A stretch of DNA of 18,717 nucleotides from Ruminococcus difficilis (lineage in GTDB: Bacteria > Bacillota_A > Clostridia > Oscillospirales > Acutalibacteraceae). A program made the translations under genes and the position numbers. A model generated the notes under the pieces. It searched no databases and was not told the origin of the DNA. It saw only the letters and a list, made by a program, of their open reading frames with translations. Positions 1 to 6,835 of the stretch are shown in pieces. Numbering within the stretch: position 1 is the stretch's first letter; each line of letters starts with the position of its first letter. The DNA is taken from assembly GCF_016680995.1 (NCBI RefSeq), contig NZ_JAEQMG010000100.1:1-18717 (forward strand), in the 5' to 3' direction.

Positions 1-837
1 GAGGGTTCGACCGCGGTATATGACGACATTCGCTTCAAAGAAAACTACTTTGACAGTCTCGCTCTGCGCGGCGACCCGAACGGCTTCTCTCACAAGCCTT
101 CACGGACGCCGGAGCTGACCAATACGGGAAGCTATGAAAAATGCTGGCGCTTGATTGACGGAGCGTGGTGGATGTATAAAAGCGGGAATCAAAATGAGTA
201 TTTTTCGGAGCTGTTTATATGCAGACTCGGTGAAAAGCTGGGCTTTGATATGGCTCACTATGAGATGGACGACGGATATATCCGCTCAAAGAACTTCACG
301 GACGGAACGTCATATAACTTCGAGCCGATGTCTTCACTTGTCGGTGAGGATGACGATTACAGCGTTTGCTTTGACGCGATCTATGCCATTTCGCCTGAGC
401 TCTCCGAGCAGTATCTCAAAATCATCTGGCTTGACAGCTTGTGCTATAACATGGATCGGCATACGGAAAATTTCGGATTCCTGCGCGACGTTTACACGGG
501 AGAGATCATCTCGATGGCGCCGAACTATGACAACAATATCGCGCTCATATCCCGCGGATACCCGAACAGCACTAACCGCGAGCACGACGGAATCATCCGC
601 TTTTTCCGTGATTTCATCCAAAGCAATCCGACAGCCAATGCTATGCTAAAAAGCATAGAGCTGCCGGAGATCACGGAAGAAATGCTTGATGAGTGTCTTG
701 ACGAAATACCGTTTGAGGCTGACCGTGACTTCATAAAGTCCTTCATTCTGAACGGACAGAGCGTCCTTCGGGATATCCTGTCTGAAGAAGTCTCCGAGGA
801 TGAGTCGGAGGACGCTACCTTCGGTTTGACACTGTAG
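1..837 (+). CDS. HipA-like kinase-fold protein, 5' end outside window
   Basis: The reading frame is open from the first base of the window, so the gene starts upstream; 278 codons plus a TAG stop are visible. A TTG at 151 is in frame, but clearly coding sequence precedes it and it is not the start. The visible part resembles the C-terminal lobe of HipA/CtkA-type Ser/Thr kinases. A DRHTENFG motif at window codons 152-159 matches the HipA catalytic loop (Asp as base, Asn for metal), and an acidic YDNN motif around codon 177 occupies the place of the metal-binding Asp. The tail is very acidic (SEEVSEDESEDATF). HipA proteins usually sit beside a small HipB-like DNA-binding antitoxin, but any partner would lie upstream, out of view. 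The family call rests on these motifs only. The substrate, and whether it acts as a toxin, are unknown. Confidence 0.6.
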   Translation, partial: EGSTAVYDDIRFKENYFDSLALRGDPNGFSHKPSRTPELTNTGSYEKCWRLIDGAWWMYKSGNQNEYFSELFICRLGEKLGFDMAHYEMDDGYIRSKNFTDGTSYNFEPMSSLVGEDDDYSVCFDAIYAISPELSEQYLKIIWLDSLCYNMDRHTENFGFLRDVYTGEIISMAPNYDNNIALISRGYPNSTNREHDGIIRFFRDFIQSNPTANAMLKSIELPEITEEMLDECLDEIPFEADRDFIKSFILNGQSVLRDILSEEVSEDESEDATFGLTL

Positions 838-866
838 GATGGAATATTTATATAATTTGATATACG

Positions 867-894
867 GACGCTGCTGAAAATGCGGCGTCTTTTT
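867..894 (+). terminator. Rho-independent terminator of the HipA-like gene
   Basis: An 8-bp stem pairs GACGCTGC (867-874) with GCGGCGTC (882-889), including one G-T wobble, around a 7-nt loop. It is followed at once by TTTTT (890-894) and a further T-rich stretch. It lies 30 bases after the stop at 837, the expected place for the end of this transcript. Confidence 0.75.
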
Positions 895-975
895 ACTTTA
901 TAGGAAATAGCGTTATTTTAACCCCGCCGTTGATGAAGGTTTCCGAACGAATATTTTTACCAAAGGCGGGACTGA

Positions 976-1440
976 GTGGAGCTTTTAGTTAAAGCAAAAT
1001 ACAATATCTTTATTAGCGGAGGAACAGGCTCAGGTAAAACCACTTTTTTGAATGCGCTATCAAATTTTATACCCAAGGATGAGCGTATTATAACGATTGA
1101 AGACTCAGCTGAATTGCAAATAAAAAATATAGATAATTTGGTAAGCTTAGAGACAAGGAATGCTAACTTATCTAACCCTTCACTGATGAAAGAGCAAGTA
1201 GTCGAGTTTATGAAATATCGGGCTCCTATTGAACTCACAACATCTTTAATAGAGAGATTAAAAAAAGATTCATCTGTAACTGAAGCTATTGAATCAAGTG
1301 AAAACGAAGATTTGGTAGAAGATAAAAAGGAATACTACGAAGCAGAAGGAGAATTATTAGAAGTTGATATTGATGTAACATCAATAAACCAAAAACTAAT
1401 GGCAGTTTTCAGAGTTGAAAAAGTAAAGGACTACACGGTA
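976..1440 (+). pseudogene. Tad/Flp pilus ATPase (CpaF/TadA) fragment fused to a second Tad-locus fragment
   Basis: The frame opens at GTG 976, directly after an in-frame TGA, and has no convincing ribosome binding site. Residues 1-64 match the middle of clostridial CpaF/TadA secretion ATPases: [14 protein letters not shown] is the Walker A loop, and [18 protein letters not shown] with LETRNAN follows as in that family. The protein then departs from the family; the Walker B and C-terminal parts are missing. Residues about 70-155 ([17 protein letters not shown], later [13 protein letters not shown]) resemble proteins of the DUF5702 type found in Firmicutes Tad loci, which is a recollection rather than a proven match. 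The same frame stays open to 2037, but past about 1440 it only runs out of frame through the Cna-B gene. I read it as a non-functional remnant of a Tad locus, deleted internally and truncated at both ends. Confidence 0.6.
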
Positions 1441-1444
1441 ATGA

Positions 1445-2590
1445 GCAATCACCATTGCGGACGGAAAGTTCACGCTGACGCAGGGAGACACGACGCTCGG
1501 AACCTTTATCTCGGATTCGCAGGGAAGAATCACGATCCTCTACGATTTCGACAGGAATACGGATTACACGCTGACCGAGACCGAACCGCCGGGAGGATAT
1601 ATCGGACTTCCCAATCCCGCGGTATTTTCCATCGGCGACGACGGCACCGTTACCATCAGCGGCAACGAACCGCAGTGGGAGGAAGGACGGAAATCCGAGA
1701 TACCGGGGGACAGTATCGTCGCCTATATCGACGTATTCAACAAGCCGTATACCCTGCAGGCGATCAAGGTCGACAGCGTGACGGGCGAAGCTCTGGAAGG
1801 CGCTCACTTTGCGCTGTACCGGAGCGTAGGCGGTATCGACGGCGCGGTCAAGGACCTTTATCCGATCACGGGATACGAAGACCTCGTCAGCGACGCAAAC
1901 GGCGTTATCCCGAAGATCGACAACACGCTTGCGCCGGGCAAATATTATCTGACCGAGACTTCTCCGCCGGCAGACCACGACGCGCACGAGGAGGACATCG
2001 TTTTCACGGTATACGCGAACGGCGTGATCAGTATTGACAGCGCGGGACACAGCGGCTACCTGACCGTTGAGGGAACGACCGAATGTCATTATATCCTGCG
2101 GGTTCCGAACACGCCGAACCGACCGATAGAGCTGACGATCACGAAAACCGTCACAGGCTCCTTTGGAGACAAGACAAAGGACTTCACGTTCCGTCTGAAC
2201 GTAGAGGGCGCGGAAGCGACGGATGAATATAGCTGGAGCAAAAACGGCGTACCGCAGGCAAATCCGCTGCACAGCAACGCGACGTTTACGCTGCGGCACG
2301 GGGACACTGTCAAAATCATGCTTCCCGTCCACACTGACATCACGATCAGTGAGAACAACCTGGATTACTCAACGAGGTTCCGGTTTAACGATACCCCTGC
2401 AAGCGCAGGTAACACCAAGACGTTCCGCCTTATCGAGGATTCAACACTTGCAGTGACCAATCATTTAGACGCGGTGATACCGACAGGCGTATTTTACGCA
2501 GAGGTCGGAATCGCAATGATGATTTTTGCGGCAATTTGTCTGCTTGCAATTCCGATTATTCTCAAACGCGCGCACAAAACAAAGGACTGA
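1445..2590 (+). CDS. Cna-B/SpaA-type cell-wall anchored surface protein, 5'-truncated
   Basis: The frame is open from 1445, just after an in-frame TGA at 1442, to TGA 2588-2590 and has no plausible start at its beginning. The only late start is a GTG at 1778 without a good ribosome binding site, and it falls inside a domain. The sequence begins inside a SpaA/Cna-B fold ([13 protein letters not shown], then [10 protein letters not shown], the E-box of isopeptide-forming domains). A second such domain carries [11 protein letters not shown] third, DUF7601-like domain starts at [12 protein letters not shown]. The C-terminus has a VIPTGV sorting motif, a hydrophobic segment ([19 protein letters not shown]) and a basic tail (KRAHKTKD), as in sortase substrates. 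The N-terminal signal peptide and earlier domains are gone. The sortase gene that follows is a natural partner. The intact gene would be a pilin or surface adhesin; as it stands it is probably broken. Confidence 0.7.
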   Translation, partial: AITIADGKFTLTQGDTTLGTFISDSQGRITILYDFDRNTDYTLTETEPPGGYIGLPNPAVFSIGDDGTVTISGNEPQWEEGRKSEIPGDSIVAYIDVFNKPYTLQAIKVDSVTGEALEGAHFALYRSVGGIDGAVKDLYPITGYEDLVSDANGVIPKIDNTLAPGKYYLTETSPPADHDAHEEDIVFTVYANGVISIDSAGHSGYLTVEGTTECHYILRVPNTPNRPIELTITKTVTGSFGDKTKDFTFRLNVEGAEATDEYSWSKNGVPQANPLHSNATFTLRHGDTVKIMLPVHTDITISENNLDYSTRFRFNDTPASAGNTKTFRLIEDSTLAVTNHLDAVIPTGVFYAEVGIAMMIFAAICLLAIPIILKRAHKTKD

Positions 2591-2621
2591 CGGCAACAAG
2601 GTGCTGTCAGCCCTCCTTTCA

Positions 2622-2626
2622 AGAGG
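2622..2626 (+). promoter_or_regulatory. Ribosome binding site of the sortase gene
   Basis: AGAGG lies 8 bases before ATG 2635 and decides that start over the in-frame TTG at 2536, which is buried in the preceding gene and would add a stretch unlike any sortase N-terminus. Confidence 0.6.
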
Positions 2627-2634
2627 TTTTGCAG

Positions 2635-3471
2635 ATGAAAGAAAACAAAGCAAAAAAAATAATTCTCCTCTCGCTTGCCCTGATTTGCATTGCGGTGCTG
2701 GTTTATTCTCTCTATCAGGGACTGATCATCTACATTCCCCAGAAGCAGGAACAGAACCGTTTCAGCGAGCTGCAGCACATCGTTGAGCAGGAGAACAAAG
2801 AAGAGAGCAACCGCACAAAACCGACAGGAGAGGAGCAGAGCCGCAAAGATGACACGGAGGAAAGCGACAGCCAAAGTCCCTCACGGCAGGCCGAAGCGGA
2901 TGAAGATCACTTGCAGTATTCTGAAATCACGGTCATCAACAGTGATTTCAGAGGATGGCTGAAAATCCCGGACACGCTCATTGATTACCCCGTTGTAAAG
3001 GCTTCCGAAACCGATCCTGAATACTATCTTCACCGCGATTTTGACAGGAACTACTCCTTTTCGGGAACGCCGTTCATCGGCGCCGGCGCGGACGAAAGCT
3101 CAGACGCGTTCGTTATCTATGCCCACAAGATGAGAAACGATACGATGTTCGGCACGCTTGACTATTATGCCGATACGGAATGGGCAAAGCAGCACCGTGA
3201 CATTGAATTTGACGCTCCGGAGGAACACCGCGTCTATCGCGTCTTTGCCGCCGTACAGACCAAGGTGGGCGGTGAAAACGAGCTGAAGTACTACGAAAAA
3301 ACAGGCAAGCTCAGCGATAAGGAATACACCGCGTTCGTAAAGGAGCTGAGCGAAGCCTCGGTGATTGAGATCGACGATCGCCCGACGGATAAACAGCAGC
3401 TTCTTCTGCTGTCCACCTGCAGCTACCACACCGAGGACGGACGTTTTGTCGTCGCGGCGTATCGCATCTAA
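2635..3471 (+). CDS. srtB: Class B sortase
   Basis: This 278-residue membrane-anchored cysteine transpeptidase should attach proteins with a C-terminal sorting signal to the cell wall or to a pilus. A single N-terminal transmembrane helix (IILLSLALICIAVLVYSLY, residues about 9-27) is followed by a charged linker (about 40-100) and the sortase barrel. The catalytic triad is visible: His164 (YAHKMRND), Cys262 (LLSTCSYH) and Arg270 (EDGRFVV). The WLKIPDTLIDYPVV and YYLHRDFDRNYSFSGTPF segments are typical of class B enzymes. The gene starts 44 bases after the Cna-B gene, and the two form a substrate-sortase pair, probably one transcript. Its promoter is not visible and may have been lost with the 5' end of the Cna-B gene, so expression is uncertain even though the ORF is intact. 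Confidence 0.9.
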   Translation: MKENKAKKIILLSLALICIAVLVYSLYQGLIIYIPQKQEQNRFSELQHIVEQENKEESNRTKPTGEEQSRKDDTEESDSQSPSRQAEADEDHLQYSEITVINSDFRGWLKIPDTLIDYPVVKASETDPEYYLHRDFDRNYSFSGTPFIGAGADESSDAFVIYAHKMRNDTMFGTLDYYADTEWAKQHRDIEFDAPEEHRVYRVFAAVQTKVGGENELKYYEKTGKLSDKEYTAFVKELSEASVIEIDDRPTDKQQLLLLSTCSYHTEDGRFVVAAYRI

Positions 3472-3501
3472 GTCTTGACCTATATTTCTACAGAAGAAAA
3501 T

Positions 3502-3529
3502 AACCCCCTGAACCAGTGTTCAGGGGGTT
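3502..3529. terminator. Bidirectional terminator between the sortase and glmM
   Basis: A perfect 12-bp stem (AACCCCCTGAAC at 3502-3513, GTTCAGGGGGTT at 3518-3529) closes a 4-nt CAGT loop. On the minus strand it is followed by a T-rich run (TTATTTTCTTCT), so it is strongest for the glmM operon. On the plus strand the tail is only moderately T-rich. It sits between the convergent sortase and glmM genes. Confidence 0.85.
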
Positions 3530-3550
3530 GCTCATTATCAAATTAATCCA

Positions 3551-4897
3551 TCAGATGATGTGACCCTTTGCGCGGATGACGTCGATAACCTGATCGACGT
3601 ACTTCTCACATTCCGCGTCGGAGCCTGCCTCAACCATCACACGGATAACAGGCTCGGTGCCGGATTCTCTGAGGAGGATTCTGCCATCGCTGCCGAGAGC
3701 GGCTTCCACATCGGAAACAGCCTTCTGCACGTCGGGATCATTCTTCGCCTCGGGTTTGGATTTTACCTTGACGTTCTTAAGCACCTGCGGATACTTCACC
3801 ATGGGAGCGGCACGCTCGCTGATGGGCTTTTCCTTCGCCAGCATGACCTCCATGATCTTGAGGGAGGTCAGGATGCCGTCGCCGGTTGTCGCGTACTTCG
3901 AGAAGATGATGTGACCGGATTCCTCACCGCCGATGCGGTTGCCGGTCTTGATCATGTTTTCATAAACATATTTGTCGCCGACATTGGTCTTGTCGTACTC
4001 GATACCTACCTTGTCAAGCGCCTTGAAGAAGCCGAAGTTGCTCATGATCGTCGCAACGACCTTGTTGTTCAGGAGCTTTCCTCTTTCCTTCATGTAAACG
4101 CCGTACATATAGATGATGTGGTCGCCGGTGATCACGTTGCCCTTTTCGTCAACGGCAAGACAGCGGTCAGCGTCGCCGTCATAGGCAAAGCCGATGTCGA
4201 GACCGTTGTCAACAACGAACTTCTGCAGATGCTCAATGTGAGTGGAGCCGCAGTCGGTGTTGATATTGAAGCCGTCGGGAGAGTCGTTTATGACATAGGT
4301 TTTTGCGCCGAGCGCGTCAAAAACGCCCTTCGCGATCTGCCAAGCCGCGCCGTTGGCGACGTCCAGACCGACCTTGACGCCCTTGAAGCTGTATTTGCTC
4401 ATGGAGATGAGGTAGCCGATATAGCGGTTGCGGCCTGCGACATAGTCAACGGTTCTGCCGATACCGTCTCTTTCCGCAACGGGGATCTCCAGCTTGCCGT
4501 CAATGTAATCCTCGACCTTGAGCAGGGTTTCCTCTTCCATCTTTTCGCCCTTGCTGTTGAGCAGCTTGATGCCGTTGTCGTAGTAGGGGTTATGGGAAGC
4601 GGAAATCATGATGCCGCAGTCAAAGTCGTCGATGCGGGTGATATAAGCGACGGAGGGAGTGGTGGTAACGTGCATGATGTAAGCGTCAGCGCCGCTAGCC
4701 ATCAGACCGGTGCAGAGAGCGTACTCAAACATATAGGAAGAACGGCGGGTGTCCTTGCCGATAACGACCTTCGCCTTCTTTCCCATGTTGGTGCCGTAGT
4801 ACCAGCCGAGAAAACGTCCGATTTTTACCGCGTGCTCAAAGGTGAGGTTCTTGTTAGCCTCTCCTCTGAAGCCGTCGGTGCCGAAATACTTGCCCAT
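3551..4897 (-). CDS. glmM: Phosphoglucosamine mutase
   Basis: The 448-residue enzyme interconverts glucosamine-6-phosphate and glucosamine-1-phosphate in the cytoplasm, on the way to UDP-GlcNAc. All hallmarks of the alpha-D-phosphohexomutase family are present: KYFGTDGFRG at the N-terminus, the phosphoserine loop ISASHNP (Ser101), the metal-binding DGDADR (Asp240, Asp242, Asp244), the sugar-binding GEESGH (324-329) and the phosphate-binding RESGTEPVIRV (410-420). The length is normal. The ATG overlaps the TGA of the preceding acetyltransferase gene by one base, and a GGAAGG ribosome binding site lies 7 bases upstream inside that gene. It is the last gene of a minus-strand operon with nagB and the acetyltransferase, and ends near the shared terminator at 3502-3529. 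Confidence 0.96.
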   Translation of the reverse strand: MGKYFGTDGFRGEANKNLTFEHAVKIGRFLGWYYGTNMGKKAKVVIGKDTRRSSYMFEYALCTGLMASGADAYIMHVTTTPSVAYITRIDDFDCGIMISASHNPYYDNGIKLLNSKGEKMEEETLLKVEDYIDGKLEIPVAERDGIGRTVDYVAGRNRYIGYLISMSKYSFKGVKVGLDVANGAAWQIAKGVFDALGAKTYVINDSPDGFNINTDCGSTHIEHLQKFVVDNGLDIGFAYDGDADRCLAVDEKGNVITGDHIIYMYGVYMKERGKLLNNKVVATIMSNFGFFKALDKVGIEYDKTNVGDKYVYENMIKTGNRIGGEESGHIIFSKYATTGDGILTSLKIMEVMLAKEKPISERAAPMVKYPQVLKNVKVKSKPEAKNDPDVQKAVSDVEAALGSDGRILLRESGTEPVIRVMVEAGSDAECEKYVDQVIDVIRAKGHII

Positions 4898-5559
4898 CAG
4901 TCAGCCTTCCTTTCGATGATCGCGCCGCTGTTCTTGAAGATGCAATTCTCGGGAATCACACCGCGCACGCAGGAGGTGGGATAAACGCTCGCGTGCCTGC
5001 CGATAACGGTACCGGGGTTGCACACCGCGTTGCAGCCGACCTCTACGTAGTCGCCCAGCATAGCGCCGAATTTTTTGATGCCTGTCTCAATCGACTCGGT
5101 GCCGTTGTGAACCACAACGAGCTTCTTGTCGGATTTGACGTTGGATGTAATGGAGCCTGCGCCCATGTGGGAGAAGTAGCCCAGAATGGAGTCGCCGACG
5201 TAGTTGTAGTGCGGAGTCTGCACATGGTCGAACAGGATGACGTTCTTAAGCTCCACGGAGTTGCCGACGACGCAGTTTGCGCCGACGAGCGCCGAGCCTC
5301 TGATGAACGCGCCGTGTCTGACCTCGGTCTCGGGACCGATGATGCAGGGAGCGCCGAGATAAGCGGAGGGGAATACGGTCGCAGTCTTGTGAACCCAGAC
5401 ATTCTCCGCGACCTCCTTATAGTCGTCGCCGAGAGTGGGGCCGAGGGCAAGGATCATATCCTTGATGCCCTTGAGAGCCTCCCAGGGGTAGGTGAACTGC
5501 AGAAGGTAGTCCTTCGCAAGCGTATGGTCAAGATCATAAAGGTCTTTGATGGTGTACAT
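4897..5559 (-). CDS. Stand-alone GlmU-type left-handed beta-helix acetyltransferase
   Basis: The 220-residue protein consists of hexapeptide repeats (for example VFPSAYLGAPCIIGPETEV and GSALVGANCVVGNSVEL) that form a left-handed beta-helix, with an N-terminal helical part of about 50 residues ([20 protein letters not shown]). It matches the C-terminal domain of GlmU, which acetylates glucosamine-1-phosphate to GlcNAc-1-phosphate with acetyl-CoA. HVQTPHYNYVGDS (112-124) corresponds to the GlmU catalytic His/Tyr region, and MGAGSITSN (132-140) to its NIGAGTITCN loop. The N-terminal uridylyltransferase domain of GlmU, with its GXGTRM motif, is absent, so UTP transfer must be done elsewhere. The gene lies between nagB and glmM with one-base overlaps on both sides, which supports the GlcN-1-P acetyltransferase role. 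The exact substrate is inferred; a nucleotidyltransferase-like annotation would be misleading. Confidence 0.75.
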   Translation of the reverse strand: MYTIKDLYDLDHTLAKDYLLQFTYPWEALKGIKDMILALGPTLGDDYKEVAENVWVHKTATVFPSAYLGAPCIIGPETEVRHGAFIRGSALVGANCVVGNSVELKNVILFDHVQTPHYNYVGDSILGYFSHMGAGSITSNVKSDKKLVVVHNGTESIETGIKKFGAMLGDYVEVGCNAVCNPGTVIGRHASVYPTSCVRGVIPENCIFKNSGAIIERKAD

Positions 5560-6350
5560 TAAAGTCTCTCCTTCTTTTCAATGTCAAGGAAATATTTGTA
5601 GGTGTCAACGGTCAGCTCACCGCAGGCAGCCTCGTCGCAGGCGATGATAGCGCCGTTATGCATCTGCAGAGCGGAGCAGGTCCATTTGTGGCTGACGGAA
5701 CCCTCTACGGTTTCCGCAAGCGCTCTTGCCTTGTTGTGGCCGTTGATCAGAATCAGAACTTCCTTGGAATCCGTAACGGTGCCGACACCGACGGAGAGAG
5801 CCTGAGCAGGAACCGCCTCGGGATCGTTGCCGAAGAAGCGGGAGTTTACGATTCGGGTGTCGGTGGTGAGGTTTCTCACGCCGGTGCGGGAGCTGAGGCT
5901 GGTGAAGGGCTCGTTGAACGCGATGTGGCCGTCAACGCCGATGCCGCCCATGAAGAGGTCGATGCCGCCGTAGGAAGCGATTTTCTCCTCATATCTCTTG
6001 CACTCACCCTCGGGATCGTCGGTCATACCGTTGAGGATGTTGATGTTCTCCTTCTTCATATCAACGAGGTGATCAAAGAAGTTGTCGTGCATGAAGTACC
6101 AGTAGCTCTGATCGTGCTCGTGGGGCAGTCCGAGATATTCGTCCATGTTGAAGGTGACGACATTCGCGAAGGAAAGCTCGCCTGCCTGATTCATGGTGTA
6201 AAGCTCCTTGTAAACGCCGATGGGGGAGGAGCCTGTGGGGAGACCGAGAACGAAGGGACGGTCCTCCTTGTGGTTCTTGATTTTAGCGGCGATATACTGA
6301 GCCGCCCACTTGCACATTTTATCGTAATTATCCTGAATAACAACTCTCAT
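5559..6350 (-). CDS. nagB: Glucosamine-6-phosphate deaminase/isomerase, probably used for synthesis
   Basis: The 263-residue enzyme interconverts GlcN6P and fructose-6-phosphate plus ammonia. Family motifs are complete: [11 protein letters not shown] (phosphate loop, 37-47), FNMDEYLGL (Asp70), [14 protein letters not shown] with Asp140, His142 and Glu147 (matching the E. coli catalytic Asp141, His143, Glu148), and the RFFGND and VGVGT segments. At the place of E. coli Arg158 and Lys160, which bind the allosteric GlcNAc6P, I read Gly157 and Arg159, so allosteric activation by the catabolic intermediate may be absent. ATG 6350 has a good ribosome binding site (AAAGGAG, 9 bases upstream). The TAA overlaps the next ATG by one base. 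The leader holds a glmS-class ribozyme, and the operon continues with biosynthetic genes, not with nagA, so an aminating, biosynthetic role replacing GlmS is inferred. Confidence 0.93.
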   Translation of the reverse strand: MRVVIQDNYDKMCKWAAQYIAAKIKNHKEDRPFVLGLPTGSSPIGVYKELYTMNQAGELSFANVVTFNMDEYLGLPHEHDQSYWYFMHDNFFDHLVDMKKENINILNGMTDDPEGECKRYEEKIASYGGIDLFMGGIGVDGHIAFNEPFTSLSSRTGVRNLTTDTRIVNSRFFGNDPEAVPAQALSVGVGTVTDSKEVLILINGHNKARALAETVEGSVSHKWTCSALQMHNGAIIACDEAACGELTVDTYKYFLDIEKKERL

Positions 6351-6454
6351 AATTATATACTCCTTTGGCTAAAGCCATATGACATTTTTTTGATTTTGAA
6401 GGCGTCGAGAGAACCTCTGTTGCGGTGTTGATTCCGTTTTTTCCTTTCTCTCTG

Positions 6455-6590
6455 TCGACCCGCCGAAGCATCACGATAAATGACAGGCTAACAATGCATT
6501 TATGGTGTGCAGAGCCGTGGCAGCATCCGCCGAATCTTTCGATAACTGCCAGACCTCGTCAACCCTTTCGGGTCCCGGCGCTAATAGTTC
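6455..6590 (-). ncRNA. glmS-class self-cleaving ribozyme/riboswitch in the nagB leader
   Basis: Read on the minus strand, the sequence carries the conserved glmS ribozyme elements in order: the cleavage site A|GCGCC (cut between 6582 and 6581), a short P1 with a GAAA loop (ACCC GAAA GGGT), GTTGACGAGG, TTATCGAA, and TTCGGCGGATG. The P2 strands TGGCAG and CTGCCA flank the last two elements and pair perfectly. Downstream, ATAAATG (6503-6497) can pair with CATTTAT (6482-6476). The P3-P4 part differs from Bacillus and I could not fold it with certainty, so the 3' boundary is approximate. The class binds glucosamine-6-phosphate as cofactor, cleaves its own mRNA and lowers expression. It lies about 105 bases before the nagB start. 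The core match is too long and specific to be chance. Confidence 0.93.
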
Positions 6591-6656
6591 CCGTTGTCCT
6601 CCTTCCGTGAGAGACTATTTTAATCTTTCCGACATCGCAGGGAAGCGTGTCATGTC

Positions 6657-6696
6657 AGTGTTTTACGGAAGACAGCCATGATTTTTCCAAAACACT
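6657..6696 (-). promoter_or_regulatory. Hairpin in the 5' leader of the nagB transcript
   Basis: On the minus strand AGTGTTTT (6696-6689) followed by GGAA pairs with TTCC and AAAACACT (6664-6657), a 12-bp stem with a two-base bulge and a 14-nt loop. It would lie just after the predicted start of transcription and before the ribozyme. There is no T-run behind it, so it is not a simple terminator. It could stabilise the 5' end or be a protein-binding site; the function is unknown. Confidence 0.4.
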
Positions 6697-6717
6697 ATCT
6701 CAGCATAAAACACTAAA

Positions 6718-6746
6718 ATTCTAACACATGGAGTGGTAAAAGTCAA
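6718..6746 (-). promoter_or_regulatory. Sigma-A promoter of the nagB-acetyltransferase-glmM operon
   Basis: TTGACT (6746-6741) and TAGAAT (6723-6718) are separated by exactly 17 bases on the minus strand. The only transcribed elements downstream are the ribozyme leader and nagB. The feo operon terminator lies just upstream, so this promoter makes the amino-sugar operon independent. Confidence 0.75.
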
Positions 6747-6789
6747 GTAAATATTCACTTTGAACACAACTGTCAGGGTGACAGAAGAA

Positions 6790-6831
6790 AACCGCGCAGA
6801 AACACTCAAAATCAAGCATTTCTGCGCGGTT
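6790..6831 (-). terminator. Terminator of the feo operon
   Basis: A perfect 13-bp stem (AACCGCGCAGAAA at 6790-6802 with its complement at 6819-6831) is followed on the minus strand by a TTTTCTTCT tail. It starts 4 bases after the stop of the Cys-rich Feo protein. The flanks are also T-rich on the plus strand, but no plus-strand gene ends here. Confidence 0.85.
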
Positions 6832-6835
6832 CTTT

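Noticed and set aside
923..970. Inverted repeat CCCGCC / GGCGGG flanking 36 bases
   Set aside because: Only 6 bp, no matching copy at the other border of the AT-rich patch and no transposase, so it is not supported as an element end.
976..2037. A 353-residue open frame read as one protein
   Set aside because: Only the part to about 1440 looks like protein-coding sequence. After that it is Arg- and Gly-rich out-of-frame translation of the Cna-B gene.
3560..4984. A long plus-strand open frame (474 codons) opposite glmM
   Set aside because: It is antisense to a complete glmM with all motifs; its Val/Asp/Gly-rich product is a by-product of codon bias on the other strand.
6661..6691. Alternative promoter TTGGAA ... 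TAAAAC on the minus strand before the ribozyme
   Set aside because: The spacing is 19 bases and the boxes are poor; TTGACT-17-TAGAAT at 6746-6718 is clearly better.
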